Origin: Hirsutella rhossiliensis
Lineage: Eukaryota; Ascomycota; Sordariomycetes; Hypocreales; Ophiocordycipitaceae
DNA length: 64,000 nt
Assembly: GCF_020360975.1 (NCBI RefSeq)
Contig: NW_025408667.1
Coordinates: forward strand, 9,300,001 to 9,364,000
Reading direction: 5' to 3'
Shown: positions 56,101 to 64,000 of the stretch, piece by piece
How positions within the stretch are numbered: position 1 is the first letter of the stretch
How the letters are laid out: the number at the start of each line of letters is the position of its first letter
Translations under genes and position numbers: made by a program
The notes under the pieces: generated by a model
The model's database searches: none
What the model saw: only the letters and a program-made list of their open reading frames with translations
Told to the model about the DNA's origin: nothing

Positions 56101-59100
56101 TAAATAACTAGCTAAGCTTTATACTTCTAAAGGAAGCTATATTTATTAGTCTTATAGATAAAGACCTACTTATAGCTAAGGACCTATTTTTATCTTACCT
56201 TTTCCTTAAGGACCTCTTTAAAAAACCCTATCTCTTTATATAAGGCTAGGTAGTCTTTCTAGGCCTAGAAAAACTAGTCTTTAAAGGGGTGTTTTTCTAG
56301 CTGCTTTTAGTTTACTAGTAGGTCTAAGAGGTCTCTTTTATATACCTTCCTTACTATTAGAGGCTTAAAAAGCTAGCCTACTATAAATGCTCCGTAGGAA
56401 CCGTCTTCTATAGGCGTTAGATAGAAGTTAGAAAAACGATCGAAATAAAGGAGAAATTAGTCTTCTTTTATATCGGGCCCTATACCTTCCTTTACTTCTC
56501 GAAGTAGGGATAAAAAGGCAGCTAGGTAATTATTTAAGAGTAGTGCCTTTCCTACCCGTTTAAGGGTTAAGACAGAAAGACTAACTAAAAAAGCTGCTTT
56601 TAGATCTTCTTTTTACGTAGGAGGAGGCATAGGGAGGTAGGCGTATTCTAGCTCTACCGCTTTCTTATAGTCTCCTTCTTCGTTTAGATTATTTAATCTA
56701 ATAGCTTCCTCTTCTTTTTCTTCGAAGTTAGCGTTATCCTTAACTACTTCGACGTTAGTTTCTTCTTTCGTTTCCTTATCTAAGACCTCTTCTTAAGACT
56801 ATTAGGAAGAGGGAATTTAGATCTTTTAAATTAGCTAACGTTATAAGAGTAAGAAGGGCTATTAATCCCTCTTTCTATTAAAGAAGCTAGATTCGTTAAA
56901 AATTATATCTCTAGTTAAATAACCTTTTATAAAAGAGGAATCTAGATCTAGAAGATATTTATAAAATTATAGCTAATAAGGTAACTAATAAAAGCTCTAG
57001 GATTAAGCTTTCTTTTCTTTTTCTTTTTTAGCTATATATTAGTAGTTATAGCGTATACCTTATAGCTATAGGTATAAAGGTAGGCTAACGAGGCTCTTTT
57101 CTTTATAAAGAGCTTAAGGGGTAATTTCTAGTTTATTCCTTAGTTTAGTTCCTTAGGGTCCTTAAGGTCCCTAGGGGTCTAGTTTTATAGGTAATAGGCG
57201 GTCTTAATAACTTCCCTTTAAAGGTCGTAGGGAAGCCTTATAGTAAGTCTTATTATATAGGCCCTTTCTATTATAGTACCCCCTAACCTTTCTACCCCTC
57301 CGTTTTAAGCCTAGGTATTTTATATTAATAGGAGGGGTAAAATACCCCTTTTTTAAAGCTAATTTAAGATATCCTTTATAAATAGCTCTTTATTAGACCG
57401 TATCTTCTTTACCTTATAGCTAAAGTAGGATTTTATCTAATTAATAAAGTCCTAGAAGGTAGACTAGTTATATATACTTAGGTAGGTCTATTAGAAATAA
57501 GGGAAAACTATCCTTAAAAAGGCGTCTATAAAAAATATTACCTTAATAAAGCTTTCTTAGTCCTTAGAGATATTAGTTTAGTCGACTTAAATTTCCTTAT
57601 ATAGCTAGTCTAGCTATAAAGGGGTTCGTCTAGAAATTTATCTCCTAGTCTTTCCTTAGCTATAGTATTTATATTCGACGGTTTTTAGTCCCCTTATTTA
57701 TACGCCCTATTATTAGCCTAGCCTATATAAAGCTAGGGGGCCTAGGTAACTAAGTTATATATACTAAAGAAGACCGTCTCCTTAGGCTACTAAAAGAGGG
57801 TCCTTAGAACCTACCTTCTTAGTAGGGAAAGCTAACTTCTTAAGAGATTCCTTTCTAAGGATAGGTCGGAATTCGAGAATAAATTAACCGAATTTCTCCT
57901 CGATAAGTCTAATAGTCTAACTCTTCTAGACTAGCCTTATAGGCTTAAACGTTATATCCTAGAAGATTCCTTCCTTTTAAAGAAGGTAGAAGGAAATTAG
58001 GCTTATTAAAAATTAAGGGTAAAAAGCTACCCTTTTTCATCGAAGAATTTATATAGAACTATTAGGTAATTTTATCGTAAAATTCACCCTTCCGTATCCC
58101 TCTATCTATATAGTTAATTCCCTAGCAATAAGATATTCCCTTTATACCTTCTTAAAGGACCGGAATTATAAGAGTATATTATAGATATTAAGGGAAGTAC
58201 TAAAGTTAAGGATAGCTAATTTTTATAGGGGATAGTCGGAGGGACCTAATAGGTAGTCTTACTAATTTATAGGGAAGATAAATACCGGATTTACTATACT
58301 AACGATTTTTCCTTAAATTTATAGCTCGAATAAAGGCAGCGGCGTTAATTACTATTTCCTAGCAACTTAAATCTTATCTATCTTCTTCTATAATAAGGGG
58401 TCCTCCTTAAGAGACTATTATACTATTTCTTATAGCCTCTTTAAAGGGTTAACTCCTTTAGGTCGGTTTTCCTTAAAGACCTACTAGTAGTCTTCTAGCC
58501 GATAAGGCTTTTTATATACTTAGTAAGTAGGTCGATTCCTCCTTATATATTATTTCTTTAAGGAGTCCTTATCTTAGTCCCGAAGGTCTACTTTAAAACC
58601 CCCCCTTTTTACCCCTTAGTACTAATTTTAATAAAGAGGTTCGATTTCGACTAGTTCCTTAATTTTTCGACTAATAGACTAAAAGGTCTATTAAGGGACT
58701 AGTCGGGCCGGTCTAACTAACGGGACCGGGGCCGGGCCTAGGGTAAGAGGCGGAGCTAGGGCTAGGGTAGTAGTAGTAGCGGGAGCTATAGCTAAAGGGG
58801 CTATAGCAGCTATAAGGGCAGTAGGTTAAGCTATCTAAGTTAAGTGCTAGCTATAAAGAAATAAGACTACTTACTATTATACTTTAGTAGCCTCTTTATT
58901 TAGTTCCTAGCTAGCTTCTTTAAAGATAGTCGAGTAACTATTACTAATAGGCTTTATTAAAAGAGATATATCTTATAGCTACTAGCTAGATAGAGCTTTT
59001 ATTAGGAAGTATTAGTTAGCTTCTTTAAGGATTTCTTCCTACTTAGCTAGCTACGAAGAAGCTAGTAGGTTCCTAGTAGAAAAGGCTCCTAGGTAGGCCG

Positions 59101-60187
59101 TATAAGTCTTCTTAAAACGGTTAGTTATATAGCCCCTTAAGGGAGCTATCGATATCTCGAGCTTTAAAAGCTACTACCTAGGAGTCTCTTCCTCTTAAAG
59201 AGAGATTAGCTTTATAGTACTAATAGATTTTATTATTACTATATAAGTAGTAGTTAATAGCTTTATCTCGTAAAGGTATTCCTTACGGTAACTCTCGTAG
59301 TTACTTAAGGTAGTAGAAAAAGCTCTCTACTATATAGAGGTTAGCTCGGAGAAGAGGGAAGCTCCTTTTATAAATTCCATTACCTTAGGATAAAGAGGGG
59401 GCTTAAGAGGGTCCTACTTATTAAAGAAGACTAAATTATAAATAGTCCTATCTATACGAGCCTATAGCTCCTTTACCTACTTATCCTAATCTTAGGGCTT
59501 TATAAGAATCGTCTTATAAACTATAAGGACGGTAGAGGAGTTATTTTTCGATATCGTTATAAAAGAGGGGGGTAGAAAAGTTAGTTAAAAATCGGCTTTT
59601 CTAGTAAGAAGGGTAAAAGGGAGCTACGAGGGATATAAGAAAGGTACCTTTTATAGTAGCTAGAAGGTATAAGAATACTATTCCTCCTAGGCTTATAACT
59701 CTCGCTAAGAGAGATATAAGAAGTATATATAAAATATATAAAGGTAAAATTAAAAGTAAGGGGTTAGATAAGTAAGGCAGAGATATATAATTCTTATAAG
59801 GGTAGTAATTATAGTAGGGGAATAATTATTATATTTCCTTAATTATCCTTCTTTCCTTTATCTAACGCCCTTCTTTATACTTATTTAGTATCTTAATTAA
59901 TAAAGAAGATCCTACTTAAAGAAGCTACTAATATCCTTTTAACTACTAAGCTTTTTACCGGGTTTTCCCTTTTTTTTTCTAGCTACTACTAGTATATCTA
60001 TCTTATCTCTCGCTACCTCTATAAGAAGCTATTACTACTTCTACTTCCCCTTATACCTTTACCCTCCTTTCTATACCTCTTTTTAGCTCCTTCTTCCTTC
60101 TTTTATACTAGGTATTTTTAGCTTTCTTAGTCCCTCTTACTAAGGGATATCTCTAAGAACTATAAAATTAGGCTATACTTCGCGATA
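53198..60187 (-). mobile_element. Copia copy B, full length but heavily RIP-mutated
   Basis: LTRs at 53198-54389 (interrupted) and 59698-60187. The internal part is colinear with copy A throughout: RNase H near 55050, reverse transcriptase near 55740 (AATATTATTAATATAAAAGA in place of the YVDD coding bases), integrase end near 56900, and the GGGACCGGGGCCGGGCC patch near 58720. Differences from copy A are overwhelmingly C-to-T or G-to-A. I found no clean target duplication; AGTTA (53191) and AGCTA (60190) are the best candidates. Confidence 0.87.
53551..54245. mobile_element. Insertion of about 695 bp in the left LTR of copy B, probably a solo LTR
   Basis: The copy B LTR breaks after TACTTCCCTTTATA and resumes at TATGCCCCTACCC. 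The insert has an inner segment (ATAAATTCTAGACGAAATCC, ACCTTATACTCCTTC) resembling the 3' part of the second LTR family at 33600-33650. Exact borders and duplication are not certain. Confidence 0.62.
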
Positions 60188-61210
60188 AAAGCTATCGACC
60201 TAGCTATAATATATCGATATCTATTAGTATTAGCTATACTAAGAGGTTTAAAGGGGACTTATTTCTATCTATTAAGCTCTAATAATATTAATAAAAGTAG
60301 ATAGTCTTATAAAGCCCTTACTAAAGTAGAAGCTAGCTATCCTTTTATAGTAAATTAAGCTATTAGACGTCTATAAGAAGCTATCTTTAAAGGCCCGCTT
60401 TAAGAGTCTATAAGAAGAGCTAATAGCTTATATAAGAAGGTAACGTTTATAGCTAAAGAAAAGAAAGAGGTTTTCCTTTTAAAGGGCCCCTTATTTTAAT
60501 TAAGTTTTCCCTTTTAAAAAGGCCCCCTTTCTTATAAAACTTTCCCTTCTTTAAGCCCTTATTCCTTAAGTAGGTCTAAAAGAGCCTAGGGACCTAAAAG
60601 AGCCTTTACTTTCCTTAAGTAAAGGGATAGGTATAGAGCTAAGAACCTCCTTTATACGCTTACTAGCCTAAAGCTATATTAGCTATACCCTTACTATAAG
60701 GGCAGGCTATAGCTAAGGGGGTATATTATAAAGGGTAGCTTAATTTTATAGTTCTTAGAGATATCCCTTAGTTAGAGGGACCTAGGAAGCTAAAAAACTA
60801 GTATAAGAGAAGGAAAAGAGAAGGAGCTTAAAAGAGGTATAAAAAAGAGGGTAGGGGTAGGAAGGGAAGTAAAAGTAGCGATAGCTTTCTATAAAGGTAG
60901 TAAGAGATAAGACGGATATACTAGTACTAGCTAGAATAAAGGGGGAAAACTAGTAAAAAGCTTAGTAGTTAAAAGGATATTAATAGCTTCTTTAAGTAGG
61001 ATCTTCTTTATTAATCGAGATACTAAATAAGTATAAATAAAAGCGTTAGATAGAGGAAAGAAGGATAATAAAAGTAATATAATAATTACTCCCTTACTAT
61101 AACTACTACCCTTATAAGAATTAAATATCTTTACCTTACTTATCCGACCCTTTACTTCTAATTTTACCTTTATATATTTTTATATAGTTCTTATATCTCT
61201 CTTTATAAGA
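60188..61210 (+). mobile_element. Inverted Copia remnant: RNase H end and 3' LTR
   Basis: 60188-60723 is the reverse complement of the copy A stretch near 46994-47510 (CTATCGACCTAGCTAT, AAAGTAGAAGCTAGCTAT). A plus-oriented LTR follows at 60724-61210 (487 nt), starting TATTATAAAGGGTAGC and ending CTCTTTATAAGA. It abuts the right LTR of copy B with opposite polarity. Confidence 0.82.
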
Positions 61211-63230
61211 ACTATCGCTTAATCTCGCTAATAGATTTCCTTAAGGGAGTATATCTTAAGTCGTTTCTACCTTAAGGCGGCCCTAGCTCTCTTAAGCCTT
61301 AACGGCCGCCTTAGCCTCTTTTTTTTTCTTTCTTTTTCTTTAAGGCTATAGTTATAGCTCTCTACCCCTTTACCGGCCTTTTAGTAAGTATAGCCTTTAC
61401 CCCTCCCTTAGCCTAGGGCCTTACCTTTACTACTTAGCCTTCTTAAAACTTCTTAGGCCTTACTAAATAAGCGCCTTAAGTACTATCTTATACCTTTTAT
61501 AGTTTTAAATAAGTATAGTACTATACTAAGTATATACTTTAATAAAGTATATATTAAATAGGGATTTCTTTAGTCTTTAATTAGTATATATCCTTACTAC
61601 CTTTATATAGTAATACTTTATATTAGCTATATAGCGCCCTTATATTATAGTACTTAGTAATATATTTAATTTAATAGTACTAAAAGTACTAATAAAGCTA
61701 TATCTTATCCTTATTTAGTTCTATATTAAAGATCTTAAACTAGATTACTATGCCTTTATTTTAAAGTTAATTTACCTCCTTTATACTTTTTATAGTTACG
61801 ATAAAGGCTATCCTAGGTATATATTTAATATAGGGTTTCTATATATATTGCCGGATAATAAAGACGCTATTAACCCTTACGATCTCTTTTTTTAATACCT
61901 CTTTTCCTCCCTTCTTTAGCGCCTTAACTAAGACCCCCTTAATAATAACTATAAGGCCCTTACTAGTAAAGGTAGCTTTTACTTTAAACGCCGATTAAAG
62001 CTAAGCTTAGTTACCTCTTTAAGGTATAGCGTTCTCTTAAAAGATAATCGTTATATCCTTACTTAGGAGTTTCTATACTACTACTACTTCTCCCTTACTT
62101 TAAAGGTATTAGTTAATTACCTATACTATTTCCTTTAGTCCGCGCTATTTAAGGGAGGCGTTAATTAAGTCTTACTAAACTATAAGCTACTACTTATACT
62201 AGTTTAGGACTTACTTTTCTTTAACTATATACCCTCTACCTAAGGCCGCTACTATAGCGGCTTAGGTTTAAAGCTAAGGTATTAGCTAAAGAAGAAGGCC
62301 TTACTTAAGGGCCTTTAAGACTATATTTTTAATAACGGACTTAATACTACTTAAGGTTAAGCTTAGCGGTATTATTACCCTTACCTTAGTAGCTAAGAGC
62401 CTTTATATAATCTTTTAAATAAAGTTATAAGCGACTCCTTATATATATTTAGTAATACTAGCCTTTACTTTATTCTTAGTAATTAGCTTAAAATCGCATT
62501 AGTTTAGTCCTAGGCCTATTATATTACTATATTGTTCCTATAATTAAAAAATTTCCGTTTAGCGGTCGCTTACGTTATTAACTACTATTAGGTCGCCCCC
62601 CGTCCTACCCTTATCCTAGGGCTAATAAGCTATCCTTATAAGGGGGTAACTAAGTATAAAGAATTAAATAAGAATATTTATTTTAATTTTAGCGCGCTAT
62701 AGCTAGCTTAGGACCGCTGCAAGGCCTTATAAGAGCGTTTTTTTTATTAAGATACTTATAGTTATATAAAATTTCTTTAATACTCCTTACTTTATAAATA
62801 TCTCTTAAATTAAAACTAAGCTAAAGATACTTACTTAGATAGTAATTACCTAAGCTATTAAAGTAGCTTAGTAAGCTAAGCGTTAACTAGATATTGTTTT
62901 TACTCTTACTATATCTATATATCTTATTATCTATTACGTTACGCTTTAATCTTACTTATACCTTTTATTTCTTATCTTTAGTCCTTAATCTCTTTATATA
63001 TATATATTACTGCCTCTATAACTATATTACTTATATAGTACTTTAAGTAGTTTCTCCTTTATAAGGTAACTTCGTCGTATAGTAATAACCTTAATCTCTA
63101 TTAATATCTTATATTTCTCCTATATTTAAATAACTTATTAGTCTTTCTTTTTATCCCCGTAGTATAGAGGCTCTAGCTTTATATCCTTATACCTAAACAT
63201 TTTATTTATGACTTATCTTACATCTTCGCT
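61211..63230. repeat. Unassigned RIP-mutated repeat sequence
   Basis: About 2 kb with the same CpA/TpG depletion and no open frame. It does not match the Copia, Gypsy or TIR elements above. A minus-strand reading near 63190 (FRYKDIKLEPLYYGDKKKD) looks like the start of a retroelement gag but is too short to classify. Confidence 0.5.
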
Positions 63231-63879
63231 TTTTCGTCTAACTACTCTCGCATGCTAACACCTTGCTTCTTCTAAGTACCCTAGAGTGCTTCCGACGCCT
63301 AATAATTAATAGATAAGTGAGTGAATTTGCCATCGAGATCGAGGCTCTATTAGATCTATAATATCACCGACGACTACTTTGGGTATGTATTTGCAGCCGT
63401 CGACATCTTCTCAGGCGCTATAGTAAACTATTAAGAGTTTGTCTGACGCCGAAATCTAGCTCAATGTTCAAGCCGCTGCCTCTAGAGATGAACAAACCTG
63501 TTACTAGGAGCACCCGAGCCTTGTATGATTCCGGAATGTTGTTGTTCAATGAAATTCGTATGGTCCTCGCACTTTCACTTTAGGGGGCTATCGTTACTCC
63601 CTTGAAGGGATCTACGTTTTCGGCGCCTTGTCGAGCGTTTTCATGTCTACGCTTCAACAAACGCTCGGGAAAGACCGAAGGCCAAAAGCCACATATCTCT
63701 ATGGGGTCTCTTCCATTCTCCCCGCTTGACTGAGGCACTGAAGGGTTGAAATCCCGACAGGTCAACGCCGCCAGCCAGCAAAGCACGCAAACCAAGGTTA
63801 AGAGGCTCAATGCGAAGCGAGCAAAAATTGTTCGAGCCTCATCAGCTTGACTTTGTCCCAATTTGGCGACCATGCCTGA
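63231..63879. other. Border and upstream region, normal composition
   Basis: CpA and TpG return at about 63230. A 97-codon minus-strand frame at 63580-63873 has one hydrophobic stretch (FALSLLTLVCVLCWLAAL) but no recognised family and lies head-to-head with the next gene; I treat it as doubtful. Confidence 0.4.
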
Positions 63880-64000
63880 ATGTGCGTCGGCTTTTGCTTT
63901 TCCGTTGATGACCTCTTTGCCGCCCTCAAACTCGTCCGCACCGTCATCAACACCCTGCGTGAGGCATCGGTGTCGGGCGCCACGTTTTGCGAGCTTCTCC
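63880..64000 (+). CDS. 5' end of a large fungal protein gene (NLR- or ubiquitin-like-domain type), cut by window edge
   Basis: The ATG at 63880 opens a frame that stays open to the window end (40 codons). It reads MCVGFCFSVDDLFAAL, then KLVRTVINTLREAS and SGATFCELL. The pattern GFxFSVxDxxAALxLVRTVI is the typical beginning of many large fungal proteins with a helical N-terminal domain followed by ubiquitin-like or NACHT-type domains, thought to act in non-self recognition. A competing frame from the ATG at 63872 (MPECASAFAF) gives no such pattern. Cys and Asp replace Gly at two usually small positions, so the gene may already be decaying. The rest is outside the window. Confidence 0.55.
   Translation, partial: MCVGFCFSVDDLFAALKLVRTVINTLREASVSGATFCELL

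Noticed and set aside
29107..63230. CRISPR array or prokaryotic mobile island
   Set aside because: Repeats are LTRs and TIRs of eukaryotic elements with RIP; no short regularly spaced repeats were seen.

Overview
The window is nuclear DNA of a filamentous ascomycete (Pezizomycotina), most likely a sordariomycete and plausibly Hypocreales. The genes carry short introns of about 50-145 nt with CTRAC-like branch sites. The proteins read as fungal orthologues: a kinesin-8, a Zn2Cys6 regulator, TIM50, proline oxidase, Cgi121 and a Ted1-type phosphoesterase. About half of the window is transposon DNA with the signature of repeat-induced point mutation (RIP). No species can be named from the sequence alone.

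Region 1 (1-3.2 kb) is decayed accessory sequence. It holds a minus-strand DUF6604-type gene broken by several frameshifts and stops, a second unidentified remnant, and a DUF6914-type gene that is intact except for one in-frame TAA of the kind a C-to-T change makes.

Region 2 (3.9-28 kb) is an ordinary gene-rich block of ten intact genes, for which exon structures were worked out by hand: kinesin-8 (-), a ZNF207/BuGZ-like zinc-finger protein (-), a Zn2Cys6 transcription factor with a GC-AG intron inside its zinc cluster (-), the KEOPS subunit Cgi121 (+), mitochondrial proline dehydrogenase (-), a Tim17-like membrane protein (-), a conserved small protein whose first exon is only the ATG (+), a Ted1/Cdc1-type metallophosphoesterase (+), a secreted protein built from three repeated six-cysteine modules each split by an intron at the same codon and phase (+), and TIM50 (-). 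Apart from the mitochondrial theme (PUT1, TIM50, possibly the Tim17-like protein), neighbouring genes share no evident pathway.

Region 3 (29.1-63.2 kb) is a gene-free, AT-rich transposon nest almost without CpA/TpG but with CpG retained. It could be untangled by eye. One 487-bp Copia LTR at 29,107-43,749 is split by two long-TIR DNA elements sharing one 8-bp target duplication and by a full 7.83-kb chromodomain Gypsy element (target duplication TATCG, two 470-bp LTRs). A full Copia element at 46,508-52,814 (duplication ACCTT) sits inside an older, oppositely oriented solo LTR of the same family (duplication ATTAA). A second, more mutated Copia copy lies at 53,198-60,187 and is followed by an inverted Copia remnant. 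Smaller insertions (a 362-bp MITE and solo LTRs of another family) lie inside these, including one half-LTR that largely escaped RIP.

Region 4 (63.2-64 kb) returns to normal composition and ends in the first 40 codons of a gene with an N-terminus common in large fungal NLR-like or ubiquitin-like-domain proteins. It is cut by the window edge.
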